Positions 35,433 to 43,977 of a stretch of DNA of 56,362 bases are shown here, piece by piece. The DNA comes from an uncultured Eubacteriaceae bacterium (lineage in GTDB: Bacteria; Bacillota; Clostridia; Lachnospirales; CAG-274). The position numbers and the translations under genes were made by a program. Each line of letters opens with the position of its first letter. Position 1 is the stretch's first letter. The notes beneath the pieces were generated by a model that saw only the letters and a list, made by a program, of their open reading frames with translations, made no database searches and was not told the DNA's origin. Location of the stretch: NCBI GenBank assembly GCA_946497035.1, contig CAMMIW010000015.1:1-56362 (forward strand), given 5' to 3'.

Positions 35433-36161
35433 TTAGCTTAATTGTTTAATTTTATTTTCTATATCTTCTTTAGATACAGTATTTAAAGATGTAATGTTAC
35501 AATCTAAAGCTTTTTTAAAATATTCTAAAGCTTTATCTTTATTATTTTCTTTTTCTTCAATAGTTCCTAAATGATAAAGACTATCAACAGATTTAGGATT
35601 AAGCTCTATAGATTTTAAAAATTTTTCTTTTGCATTTTTTAAATCATTTTGTTCTAAATAAATTTGTCCTAAGTTATCCCAAGCAGATGCAAAGTTTTCA
35701 TCATCATCAATAGCTAATTGAGATATCTCCCTAGCTTTTTCATAATCTTTTTTTAATAAATAAAAATAGCCTAAAGTTGTAAGAGTATTAGGGCTAACAT
35801 AGTCAAATTGTTTTCTTAAGTCTTCTAAAGTAGATATAGCTTTATCTATATCATCTAATCTCCAGTATGTACTAGCTATAGCAAGAGGTATATTTTTTTG
35901 TAACAACATTGTTCTATTAAGTGATGCAGGAGCAAATGTTTTTTTATTAGCTTTTTTATTGTTAAGCTCTTGTGATTTAAAAAAAAGATTTAAAGCCTCT
36001 TTAAAGTTTCCATCTTGTAAAAGTATAAGCCCATAATTATATATAGCTAATATATTTTTGGTATTGCTATTTATAGCTTTTTCAAAGCAAATAGTAGCAC
36101 GCTCTCTATCACCTTTTACCAAATAGCCATTGCCTAAAAAACCATATATATAACCTTTCAT
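35433..36161 (-). CDS. Tetratricopeptide-repeat protein
   Basis: A 242-residue soluble protein made almost wholly of TPR units, for example GNGYLVKGDRERATICFEKAI, YGLILLQDGNFKEALNLFFKS, GYFYLLKKDYEKAREISQLA, GQIYLEQNDLKNAKEKFLKSI and GTIEEKENNKDKALEYFKKAL. About six repeats with the W-L-G-Y-A-P pattern can be seen. There is no signal peptide or membrane segment, so it is cytoplasmic and a scaffold for protein contacts. The gene lies 65 nt after ytaF on the same strand and may share its transcript, but no functional link is evident; it ends at a clear terminator. Confidence 0.85.
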   Translation of the reverse strand: MKGYIYGFLGNGYLVKGDRERATICFEKAINSNTKNILAIYNYGLILLQDGNFKEALNLFFKSQELNNKKANKKTFAPASLNRTMLLQKNIPLAIASTYWRLDDIDKAISTLEDLRKQFDYVSPNTLTTLGYFYLLKKDYEKAREISQLAIDDDENFASAWDNLGQIYLEQNDLKNAKEKFLKSIELNPKSVDSLYHLGTIEEKENNKDKALEYFKKALDCNITSLNTVSKEDIENKIKQLS

Positions 36162-36226
36162 AACTCACCTCTATTATAGTATATTATAATAGAAATTTTA
36201 ACATTAAATAATAATCTATGCAATAA

Positions 36227-36889
36227 TTATTTATAAAGTATAAGTCTTAAAAAACCTATAATTATTAATATAAGGCCAGATAATATAGATATTTTCGTTT
36301 CGTCTAAAAATTTTAAAGATGTTTTTTTACCTAAAAATGTACCTAATAATAAAAATGTTAATTGAAATATAACTACAAATATAGGAAATAAAAAAGTATA
36401 TTTTTCAAAAGAAGATATAGCTATGCTTGTTCCTATACAATCTAAAGATAAGGCTATACCTAAATAAAAAGCCTCTTTAGGGTCTATCTTCAAAGAGTTA
36501 TTTATATCACACATAGAAGGTGTTTTTATAATATTTATAGTTATGCCTAAAGATTTTATAAAAAATGAATATATATTTTTATGTTGCTTATCTATAGTAG
36601 GTATTGTTATAGGCTTTGCATTTTCTTCTTTTTCTAGTCCTTTTTTTATAATAAATAAACCAAGCATTACTAATATTAAAATACTTATAAAAGATGTAAT
36701 TCTTTCAGAAAAAATAGAAGCTATTATATCTCCAAACCATATAGATATAGTAGAAAATAAAAGTGCTATAAAAGATATAATAATTAATGCAGAGATTTTA
36801 AAATTTATTTTTCTAATACCATAAGATGCACCTATGCTAAAAGCATCTATACTTAAAGCTAAAGCTAATATAACTAGTTGTAAAAGCAT
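36227..36889 (-). CDS. ytaF: YtaF-type sporulation membrane protein (MntP-related)
   Basis: A 220-residue protein with six membrane helices in two related triplets, each starting with the family's short Asp motif: LALALSIDAFSIGASYGI and LGIALSLDCIGTSIAISSF. The two Asp residues define the DUF204/MntP fold; the long central loop with DINNSLKIDPKEA is typical of the YtaF subfamily, listed among sporulation-linked membrane proteins in Firmicutes, rather than of the manganese exporter MntP. A metal-export role remains possible. The ribosome binding site is G5 (AAGGGGGAT). Confidence 0.85.
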   Translation of the reverse strand: MLLQLVILALALSIDAFSIGASYGIRKINFKISALIIISFIALLFSTISIWFGDIIASIFSERITSFISILILVMLGLFIIKKGLEKEENAKPITIPTIDKQHKNIYSFFIKSLGITINIIKTPSMCDINNSLKIDPKEAFYLGIALSLDCIGTSIAISSFEKYTFLFPIFVVIFQLTFLLLGTFLGKKTSLKFLDETKISILSGLILIIIGFLRLILYK

Positions 36890-36957
36890 TTTTTATCCCC
36901 CTTATATAAAACCTTATTTTATTATATGTTTTATATAAAAAAAGGTTAATATAAAAA

Positions 36958-36987
36958 TATTAGCATATAAAATAAGACAAGCTAATA
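36958..36987. promoter_or_regulatory. Inverted repeat in the divergent ytaF - Ca2+ ATPase region
   Basis: TATTAGC (36958-36964) and GCTAATA (36981-36987) form a 7-bp inverted repeat with a 16-bp spacer, 36 bp before the ATPase start. Operator or leader hairpin; no -10/-35 pair stands out. Confidence 0.35.
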
Positions 36988-37022
36988 TAATTGTATAAAT
37001 AATTTTTTTAAGAGGTGAACAA

Positions 37023-39611
37023 ATGAACTATCATTATAAAAACATTAAAGAAACAGAAAAACTTTTAAAAACTAATATACAAAAGGGACTAGATAATAAT
37101 GAGGCGATAAATAGGCTTAAAAAAAATGGAGAAAACATAATAAAAGATAATAATAAAAAAAGCAACATATCAAAATTTTTATCCCAGTTTAATGATTTTA
37201 TGGTTATAATACTTTTAGTAGCCGGTGGTATATCTTTTATAACAAGCTTTTTACAAGGAGAAAAAGACTTTTTAGATGCTATTATTATAATTTTAATAGT
37301 TTTTTTAAATGCTATTTTAGGCTTTATGCAAGAAAATAAAGCCGAAAAAGCTTTAGAAGCATTAAAAAAAATGTCTTCTCCTAAAGCTAACGTTATAAGA
37401 AATGGGGTTTTGCAAAAAATAGATAGTACAAGCCTTGTAATAGGTGATATTATCGTTATAAATAGTGGTGACTATATATCTGCAGATGCTAGGCTTATAG
37501 AATGTAACAATTTAAAAATAGAAGAAGCCTCTTTAACAGGAGAAAGCACAGCAATAGAAAAAACAATAGATACAATAACGATAGAAAATAGCTCTATCGG
37601 GGATAGAAAAAATATAGTTTATAGTGGCACTTTAGCTATTAATGGTAAAGGTAAAGCTATAGTTACCGCAACAGGTATGCAAACAGAGATGGGAAAAATA
37701 GCTCATATGCTTATAAGCCAAGAAGATGAACAAACAAACCTACAAAAAAAATTAGAAGAAACAGGCAAAATATTAGGTATAGGTGCACTTATTATTTGCT
37801 TTGGTATATTTTTTATAGGCTTATTTAGAAAAATACCGCCTTTTGAAATGTTTATGACTTCTGTTAGCCTTGCGGTAGCTGCTATACCAGAAGGACTACC
37901 TGCTATAGTAACTATTATGCTTGCTATAGGCGTTGAAAAAATGGTTAAAAAAAATGCTATAATAAGAAAGCTCCCTGCTGTTGAGGCTTTAGGCTCTGCT
38001 ACCGTTATATGCTCAGATAAAACAGGAACACTAACTCAAAATAAAATGAAAGTTGTAAAAACATATACAAAAGACAAACAAATGTTATATAGTATGGCTT
38101 GTCTTTGTAATAATGTAGAAATAGGACTTGAAAATAAGCTAATAGGTGAACCAACAGAAATTGCTCTTATGGAACTAGCTATACAAAACGGCGTATATAA
38201 AAATAAGGAAGAAGAAGTTTTACCTCGTGTAAATGAAATACCTTTCGATTCTAAAAGAAAGATGATGACAACAATACATAGAAATAAAACAGGCTATAAA
38301 ATAATAACAAAAGGTGCTATAGATATGCTTTTGCAAAGATGTAGCTATTATTATGAAAATGGTAAAAAAGAGCCTTTAACAGAAAATAAGAAAAAAGAAA
38401 TTTTAAGAGAAAATATGTCTATGGCTAAAGATGCTTTAAGAGTTTTAGCTATATGCTACAAAGATAGCGAAAGCTATGTAGATATAAAAAGCACAAATGT
38501 AGAAAAAAACCTTATATTTTTAGGTATGGTTGGTATGATAGATCCACCTAGAGAAGAAACTTATGATGCGGTTATAAAATGTAAAAAAGCAGGTATAAAA
38601 CCTGTTATGATAACAGGTGATCATATAGAAACAGCAAAAGCTATAGGTAAAAAAATAGGTATATTAAGAGAAGAAGGGCTAGCTATAACAGGAGCAGAGC
38701 TTGACAATATTTCAGATAAAGATCTTAACGAAAATATATACAAATATGATGTTTTTGCAAGGGTTAGTCCAGAGCATAAAGTGCGTATAGTAAAGGCTTT
38801 TAAGAAAAAAGGTAACATTGTAGCTATGACAGGAGATGGTGTAAATGATGCTCCTGCTTTAAAAACGGCAGATATAGGTTGTGCAATGGGCATAACAGGA
38901 ACAGATGTTGCAAAAGGTGCATCAGATATTATATTAGCAGATGACAATTTTTCTACAATAGTAGATGCAATTAAAGAAGGACGAGCTATATATGAAAATA
39001 TAAAAAAATCGGTACATTTTTTATTATCTAGCAACATAGGTGAAATAGTAACAATATTAGTAGCTCTTTTAATAGGCTTTAAAACACCACTTGTAGCTAT
39101 ACAATTATTATGGATAAACCTTGTTACAGATTCTTTACCTGCTATTGCTCTTGGTATAGACCCACCAGATAAAACATTAATGGAAGGCCGTGTTAAAAAA
39201 TCTAAAAAAGGTATATTTACAAAAGATAGATGGATAAGAATAGGACTAGAGGGTATGATGATTGGTTGTCTTGCTTTACTTGCATATGCGATAGGATCGG
39301 TAATTTTTAAACAACGTATAATAGGTAGCACAATGGCTTTTGCTACCCTTAGTATATCTCAATTAATACACGCCTTTAATATGAAAACAGAAAAATCTAT
39401 TTTTTCTATAAATATATTTAACAATATATATTTAATAGGTGCTTTAATAGTGGGAACATTTTTACAAGTATCTGTTATAATGATACCTTATTTTGCTAAT
39501 ATTTTTAAGGTAACACCTCTTAATACAAATCAATGGTTAATTGTTTTAATATTATGTATTATGCCTATAATTATTGTAGAGATAGAAAAAGCTCTAGCAA
39601 ATAAAAAATAA
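37023..39611 (+). CDS. Ca2+-transporting P-type ATPase (P2A)
   Basis: An 862-residue cation ATPase that expels Ca2+. Sequence parts in order: N-terminal cation domain (NNEAINRLKKNGENII), TM1-2, actuator domain with LTGES, TM4 with PEGLP near 288, phosphorylation site DKTGTLT at 332-338, nucleotide domain with KGAIDMLLQRC, hinge TGDGVNDAPAL near 603-613 and six C-terminal membrane helices. PEGLP in TM4 and NLVTDSLPAIALGID in TM6 supply the Ca2+ ligands of SERCA-type pumps. Length matches bacterial members such as YloB. The ribosome binding site is AAGAGGTG. The BofC-C-like gene follows by 73 nt with a small hairpin in between. Confidence 0.92.
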   Translation: MNYHYKNIKETEKLLKTNIQKGLDNNEAINRLKKNGENIIKDNNKKSNISKFLSQFNDFMVIILLVAGGISFITSFLQGEKDFLDAIIIILIVFLNAILGFMQENKAEKALEALKKMSSPKANVIRNGVLQKIDSTSLVIGDIIVINSGDYISADARLIECNNLKIEEASLTGESTAIEKTIDTITIENSSIGDRKNIVYSGTLAINGKGKAIVTATGMQTEMGKIAHMLISQEDEQTNLQKKLEETGKILGIGALIICFGIFFIGLFRKIPPFEMFMTSVSLAVAAIPEGLPAIVTIMLAIGVEKMVKKNAIIRKLPAVEALGSATVICSDKTGTLTQNKMKVVKTYTKDKQMLYSMACLCNNVEIGLENKLIGEPTEIALMELAIQNGVYKNKEEEVLPRVNEIPFDSKRKMMTTIHRNKTGYKIITKGAIDMLLQRCSYYYENGKKEPLTENKKKEILRENMSMAKDALRVLAICYKDSESYVDIKSTNVEKNLIFLGMVGMIDPPREETYDAVIKCKKAGIKPVMITGDHIETAKAIGKKIGILREEGLAITGAELDNISDKDLNENIYKYDVFARVSPEHKVRIVKAFKKKGNIVAMTGDGVNDAPALKTADIGCAMGITGTDVAKGASDIILADDNFSTIVDAIKEGRAIYENIKKSVHFLLSSNIGEIVTILVALLIGFKTPLVAIQLLWINLVTDSLPAIALGIDPPDKTLMEGRVKKSKKGIFTKDRWIRIGLEGMMIGCLALLAYAIGSVIFKQRIIGSTMAFATLSISQLIHAFNMKTEKSIFSINIFNNIYLIGALIVGTFLQVSVIMIPYFANIFKVTPLNTNQWLIVLILCIMPIIIVEIEKALANKK

Positions 39612-39684
39612 AATTTATAAAAAGGTATTTTTATCTTTTATTTGGGAACTATAAAATATATAGTTTTTAGATGGAGGATAAAAA

Positions 39685-40278
39685 ATGTTAAAAAAGGTAT
39701 ATTTTGTATTATTTTTTATATTAATTATACTTGTAGCTATAATTAGTGCTACTATAGGCTATAATATTTATGATAATAAAAACAATAAAGAAATAGTAGA
39801 AGAAACAATAGATAAATCACAAGCTAATGTAAATTTTATAAAAGAGGAAGAAAAACCTGTAGATAACATACAGGTAGCAAAAATAACTCCTTCTACAAAA
39901 ATGACTTATGAATATTTTTATAAAAATGATAATATAACAGAAACTGTTGAAGATGTGCCACCTTATTTTTTAATAGATTTAACAAGAAACGATTTAGAAA
40001 CAAATTTTAAAGATTGGCAAATTAAATCTTTTTCACAAAAAGAGGTTGTTTTACAAAAAACTATAGATGGAGAAAGCACCCAACATTATATAATAGGAGA
40101 ATATGAAGGATATATAGCCGTATTTTATGAAAAAGAAATAAATGGAACAAAGCTAAAAGAGATAACAAATATACCATTAGAAAGTTTATCAAAAGAAGAG
40201 CAAGAAGAAATTAGAAAGGGAATAACTATAGTAGGTAAAGAAGAATTAATGAAATTTTTGCAAAATTATGGTAGTTAA
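39685..40278 (+). CDS. BofC C-terminal-domain-like membrane-anchored protein
   Basis: A 197-residue protein with an N-terminal membrane anchor (residues 4-26, VYFVLFFILIILVAIISATIGYNIY), a charged linker, and a domain (about 75-195) that matches the BofC C-terminal pattern: DLETNFKDWQIKSFSQKEVVLQKTI, YIIGEYEGYIAVFYEKEINGT, and the closing EEIRKGITIVGKEELMKFLQNYGS. In B. subtilis BofC restrains the SpoIVB signalling protease in the intermembrane space of the developing spore; the N-terminal BofC domain is not present here. Start after GATGGAGG. The gene lies 73 nt after the Ca2+ ATPase. Function in this organism is not settled by sequence. Confidence 0.75.
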   Translation: MLKKVYFVLFFILIILVAIISATIGYNIYDNKNNKEIVEETIDKSQANVNFIKEEEKPVDNIQVAKITPSTKMTYEYFYKNDNITETVEDVPPYFLIDLTRNDLETNFKDWQIKSFSQKEVVLQKTIDGESTQHYIIGEYEGYIAVFYEKEINGTKLKEITNIPLESLSKEEQEEIRKGITIVGKEELMKFLQNYGS

Positions 40279-40333
40279 AGTGTATAATTTGTAAAAAATT
40301 GACAAAAAATCCTATAAAAAAAATTAATCTTTG

Positions 40334-40363
40334 TTAACATTTTTATTTTAAATGTGATATAAT
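40334..40363 (+). promoter_or_regulatory. Extended -10 promoter of small RNA
   Basis: TTAACA (40334-40339), 18 bp, TGA-TATAAT (TATAAT at 40358-40363). It lies 56 bp after the preceding gene and is not followed by an ORF. Confidence 0.65.
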
Positions 40364-40367
40364 AGTA

Positions 40368-40499
40368 GATGTGAAAACCCTTAAATATTTTCACATTTAC
40401 AGTTAAGAACATCCCCCAATCAGTTCTTCTGTAAACCCCATAAAAAATACCTTCTCTTTATGAATGAAAAGGATAGCTCCGTTAGCTATCCTTTTTGGT
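40368..40499 (+). ncRNA. Candidate free-standing small RNA with C-rich loops
   Basis: About 130 nt with its own promoter and terminator and no credible ORF. Four hairpins: (1) GATGTGAAAA/TTTTCACATT (40368-40377/40388-40397), loop with CCC; (2) ACAG-TT-AAGAAC (40399-40410) with GTTCTT-CTGT (40423-40432), loop ATCCCCCAATCA; (3) CATAAA/TTTATG (40439-40444/40457-40462), loop containing ACCTTCTC; (4) the terminator. The single-stranded link 40433-40438 also carries CCC. C-rich unpaired segments are the mark of Firmicutes sRNAs (RsaE/RoxS type) that pair with Shine-Dalgarno sequences; class assignment is inference. Confidence 0.7.
40467..40497 (+). terminator. Terminator of small RNA
   Basis: AAAAGGATAGCT (40467-40478) and AGCTATCCTTTT (40484-40495) form a perfect 12-bp stem with loop CCGTT and a T-run. 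Confidence 0.9.
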
Positions 40500-40691
40500 G
40501 TTTTTTATATTTATAATTATGTGCTTAAATAATAATTCTAGGTTTAAAATATATCTAATTCCCTGTCATCTATCTATATAGCATTATAACAAAAATTTAT
40601 TATACAGCTACATTTTTTAACATAAATGATAAAATATGCATATAATAAATTATCAGAAAATTATGAAAAAAGAATTATATAAAAATAAATC

Positions 40692-40720
40692 TTGCAAAAA
40701 AATATTTTATTTGTTAAAAT
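40692..40720 (+). promoter_or_regulatory. Promoter of the DUF4914 gene
   Basis: TTGCAA (40692-40697), 17 bp, TAAAAT (40715-40720). It rules out an upstream start codon for the next gene. Confidence 0.6.
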
Positions 40721-40754
40721 AATATTAATTTATAAATTATTTAGGAGTGATTTT

Positions 40755-42644
40755 ATGCATAGTATAGCTTTAGATAAAATGGTTTTACCTAAAATGGTTG
40801 ATAATATATTAAAAAATACAAAAGGAAAAATAATAGTGCCAAATAGTAAAAAAGAGCTTTTAGACCTTGCTCTTGGTGGTAAAGAAAATAATACTTTTGA
40901 TGTTATATACAATGTTAACGGTAAAGACATAAAAGAGGCTACTGTTGTAAGATGCAAAAATGGTATAGCAGTAAATTTTGAAGATGTTAGCCTTAGAAGG
41001 CGTGATCCTAACAGTATGGTTATAGCAGACGATATGCCTACAGATAAGCCTACGTATAAAGACAGATTTAATAAACCTTTTGATGAAGATAGAGAAGCTA
41101 CCTTTGAATGGTTAAAGGCCCAACCAGAGCTTTTAGTTTTACCTTTTTTTGCAGGTAATGACGAGCTTAAAATAGGCTATGAAGCTTTAGCTATTATGCC
41201 TGCTAATTCGGCTTTTTTTGGTGCAGGCCTTGCAGATTTACAAGGTTTTATACCAGCAGATAAAGTTAAAGAAGGATTTAACCCTAAAGCTATAATATAT
41301 GTAGCACCACCTTTTAGACATACATTATATGGAGGTAAACAAATAGTTGTTCATAACAGATTAGAAAATATTCACGAAGTATTTTCTTATAATTTATATC
41401 CAGGGCCAAGTGCTAAAAAAGGTGTTTATAGCATACTTTTAAACCTTGGTGAAAAAGAAGGCTGGAACACTCTTCACGCATCTACTGTTAAAATAACTAC
41501 ACCTTACGAGCTTACATTAACTATTATGCACGAAGGTGCATCTGGTGGTGGCAAAAGCGAAATGACAGAGCCTTTTCATAGAAAAAAAGATGGCCGCTTA
41601 CTTTTAGGCACAAACATTATAACAGGGGAAGAAACATTAGTTCGTTTAGCAGATAGCTGTGAGCTTAACCCTATTACAGATGATATGGCTTTAGCTCACC
41701 CTTCCATACAAAACGGCAGTAAAAAATTAGTTGTGGCAGATGCCGAATATGGTTGGTTTTTACGCGTAGATCATATAAACAAATATGGCACAGAGCCAGA
41801 AACAGAAAAAATTTGTATGCACCCACCTGAGCCTCTTGTTTTCTTTAATATAGATGGTGTGCCTAATTCTACTTGTCTTATATGGGAACATACAGAAGAT
41901 AAACCGGGTGTACCTTGCCCTAACCCTCGTATTATAATACCTAGAAAAGCTAAAGAAAATGTTTTAAACGAGGCAGCAGAAATAGATATTAGAAGCTTTG
42001 GTGTTAGAACACCTCCAACTACTAAAGAAAACCCAAACTATGGCATAATAGGTATGTTACACGTTTTACCTCCTGCTCTTGCTTGGTTATGGCGTTTAGT
42101 ATCTCCTAGAGGTTTTGCTAACCCTTCTATCGTAGATAACGGTGGTGGTATGAAAAGCGAAGGTGTAGGCTCTTATTGGCCTTTTGCTACTGGCAAAATG
42201 GTAGATCAGGCTAATTTGCTTTTAGATCAAATATTAAATACTTTATCTACAAGATATATATTAATACCTAACCAATATATCGGTGCTTATAAAGTAGGCT
42301 TTGGCGCTCAATGGGCTACTAGAGAATATTTATCTAGACGAGGTGGTTGTAAATTTAAAAGAGAAGTTTTAAAAGAATCTAGATGTGCTCTTTTAGGTTA
42401 TGTTCCTGAAAGTATAAAAATAGATGGTATGCTTATACCTAAAGGCTTTTTACAAGTTGATAGACAACCTGAGGTAGGCAAAGAGGCCTATGATATAGGT
42501 GCTAAAATCCTTACAAATTTCTTTAAAAAAGAGCTTAAAAAATATTGTACTAACGATTTAAACCCACTAGGTAGACAAATAATAGAGGCTTGCTTAAATG
42601 ATGCACCTTTAGAATATTATTATAATTTTATACCGAAACTTTAA
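40755..42644 (+). CDS. DUF4914-family protein with PEPCK-like P-loop, unknown function
   Basis: 629 residues from the ATG at 40755, which follows TTAGGAGTG. I recognise it as the DUF4914 family, whose function is not established. The centre carries TIMHEGASGGGKSEMTEPF, a phosphate-binding loop like the kinase-1 motif of PEP carboxykinases (GxxGxGK), followed by DDMALAHPS and conserved aromatic-rich blocks (CLIWEHTEDKPGVPCPNPRI, NYGIIGMLHVLPPALAWLWRLVSPRG, VGSYWPFATGKMVDQANLLL), and late GAQWATREYLSRRGG. The resemblance of the P-loop and of WPF/GKM-type blocks to PEPCK suggests a nucleotide-dependent enzyme of that superfamily. No signal peptide; cytosolic. It is monocistronic, with a promoter of its own and a bidirectional terminator after it. 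Confidence 0.85.
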   Translation: MHSIALDKMVLPKMVDNILKNTKGKIIVPNSKKELLDLALGGKENNTFDVIYNVNGKDIKEATVVRCKNGIAVNFEDVSLRRRDPNSMVIADDMPTDKPTYKDRFNKPFDEDREATFEWLKAQPELLVLPFFAGNDELKIGYEALAIMPANSAFFGAGLADLQGFIPADKVKEGFNPKAIIYVAPPFRHTLYGGKQIVVHNRLENIHEVFSYNLYPGPSAKKGVYSILLNLGEKEGWNTLHASTVKITTPYELTLTIMHEGASGGGKSEMTEPFHRKKDGRLLLGTNIITGEETLVRLADSCELNPITDDMALAHPSIQNGSKKLVVADAEYGWFLRVDHINKYGTEPETEKICMHPPEPLVFFNIDGVPNSTCLIWEHTEDKPGVPCPNPRIIIPRKAKENVLNEAAEIDIRSFGVRTPPTTKENPNYGIIGMLHVLPPALAWLWRLVSPRGFANPSIVDNGGGMKSEGVGSYWPFATGKMVDQANLLLDQILNTLSTRYILIPNQYIGAYKVGFGAQWATREYLSRRGGCKFKREVLKESRCALLGYVPESIKIDGMLIPKGFLQVDRQPEVGKEAYDIGAKILTNFFKKELKKYCTNDLNPLGRQIIEACLNDAPLEYYYNFIPKL

Positions 42645-42740
42645 AACAGCTTGTTTTTTTAATTATTAAGGTATATATAATCTTACCTACCCTTTTAATA
42701 AGATTATCCTCTTATAAATTTACACCAAAAAAATATAAAT

Positions 42741-42768
42741 AAGCCACCTATTTAATAGGTGGCCTTTT
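42741..42768. terminator. Bidirectional terminator between DUF4914 gene and nagA
   Basis: GCCACCTAT (42743-42751) pairs with ATAGGTGGC (42755-42763), followed by CTTTTAT on the plus strand and AT-rich sequence on the other. Confidence 0.7.
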
Positions 42769-42771
42769 ATA

Positions 42772-43872
42772 TTATATAACATTTTTAATATTTAAGTTTT
42801 TATCCATAATTACAATATTAGCAACTTTGCCAACAGATATACTACCCATTTTATCAAAAACACCAATACTTATAGCAGCAGTTTTTGTACAAGATTTAAT
42901 AGCAGATTCTAAAGGTATACCAAAAGACACCGCTTTTCTCATACAATCAAAAAGATTTGTAGCAGAACCAGCAATAGTTCCATCTGCTAAAGTTGCTTTT
43001 CTATCTTTCATAGTAACCTCTTGGCCACCTAGCTCATAAGTTCCGTTTTGCATACCTGTTGCCATCATACCATCACTAACTAAAACTACTTTGTCATCAC
43101 CAAACATTTTAAATGTTGCTCTGACCATACTAGGATGTATATGTATACCGTCAGATATAAGCTCTACAAAGGCATTTTCTGTGTCTAAAGCCGCTCCAAC
43201 TACAGATGGATCTCTATGATTAAAAGCAGGCATGGCGTTAAATAAATGAGTAGCTCTTGTAGCACCAAGCTCAAAAGCTTTTTTAGCCATATCATAATTA
43301 GCAGTAGTATGGCCTAGAGATATGGTAACTGTTTTAGACATTTCTTTAATAAAATCTAAACCTCCATCACATTCTGGAGCCATTGTAATTATTTTAATCA
43401 TATTGTTGCAAGCTTCATTTAATTCTTTAAACATAGTAACCTCTGGGTTAACTATAAATTTATCATCTTGGGCACCTTTTTTTGCAGGAGATAAAAAAGG
43501 CCCCTCCATATGTATACCAACTATATTAGCACATTCTTTAGGTAAATCTGTTGTAGCTGTGTTAAATATTTCTTTTAAAACATCTTTTTTCAAAGTCATA
43601 GATGTAGGGCAAAAAGCGGTAATACCCTGACTTTTTAAATATTTAGCTATTTCTAAAAGCCCTTTAACATCTTTATCGCAAAAATCGTGGCCTGTTGCAC
43701 CGTGAATATGTGTATCTATAAGGCCAGGTATAACATAATTATCATTAGCATCAATCTCTGTTTTATCAATAACATCATCTATGCTAGAAACGATAATACC
43801 ATTTTCTATATATACATCTTTTTTTTCAAAAACACAGTTTTCGTTAAAAACTAAACCATTTTTTATAATCAT
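42772..43872 (-). CDS. nagA: N-acetylglucosamine-6-phosphate deacetylase NagA
   Basis: A 366-residue amidohydrolase that removes acetate from GlcNAc-6-P. The metal-site blocks are present: PGLIDTHIHGATGHDF, HMEGPFLSPAKKGAQD with the metal Glu, SLGHTTANYDMAKKAFELGATRATHLFNAMPAFNHRDPSVVGAAL and the catalytic LVSDGMMATG. The terminal GSISVGKVANIVIMDKN is the usual amidohydrolase close. It is the second gene of a nagB-nagA operon, downstream of nagB by 105 nt with a 20-bp palindrome in the gap. It handles GlcNAc-6-P from NanE and from amino-sugar uptake. Length is normal. Confidence 0.95.
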   Translation of the reverse strand: MIIKNGLVFNENCVFEKKDVYIENGIIVSSIDDVIDKTEIDANDNYVIPGLIDTHIHGATGHDFCDKDVKGLLEIAKYLKSQGITAFCPTSMTLKKDVLKEIFNTATTDLPKECANIVGIHMEGPFLSPAKKGAQDDKFIVNPEVTMFKELNEACNNMIKIITMAPECDGGLDFIKEMSKTVTISLGHTTANYDMAKKAFELGATRATHLFNAMPAFNHRDPSVVGAALDTENAFVELISDGIHIHPSMVRATFKMFGDDKVVLVSDGMMATGMQNGTYELGGQEVTMKDRKATLADGTIAGSATNLFDCMRKAVSFGIPLESAIKSCTKTAAISIGVFDKMGSISVGKVANIVIMDKNLNIKNVI

Positions 43873-43915
43873 AAAATACCTTCTTTCTAGGTTAAAAAAA
43901 TAATATATTTATTTT

Positions 43916-43935
43916 AAAGATAAAATTTTATCTTT
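43916..43935. promoter_or_regulatory. 20-bp perfect palindrome between nagB and nagA
   Basis: AAAGATAAAA (43916-43925) is followed directly by its reverse complement TTTTATCTTT (43926-43935). Operator or hairpin in the nagB-nagA mRNA; strong AT bias makes chance possible. Confidence 0.4.
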
Positions 43936-43977
43936 TTTGGTATATTTTGTAATTAAAGCTTATTTTTTAATATTCTA

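Noticed and set aside
38621..39331. Long open frame antisense to the Ca2+ ATPase gene
   Set aside because: It lies wholly opposite conserved motor and membrane regions, without start signals; a shadow of codon bias.
40368..40499. Interpretation of the small RNA region as a riboswitch or attenuator for the DUF4914 gene
   Set aside because: It ends in a complete terminator more than 190 bp before that gene's own promoter, and no alternative antiterminator pairing is visible.
40692..40754. Upstream in-frame start for the DUF4914 protein
   Set aside because: The extension is made of promoter and leader sequence; the ATG at 40755 has TTAGGAGTG before it and matches the conserved N-terminus.
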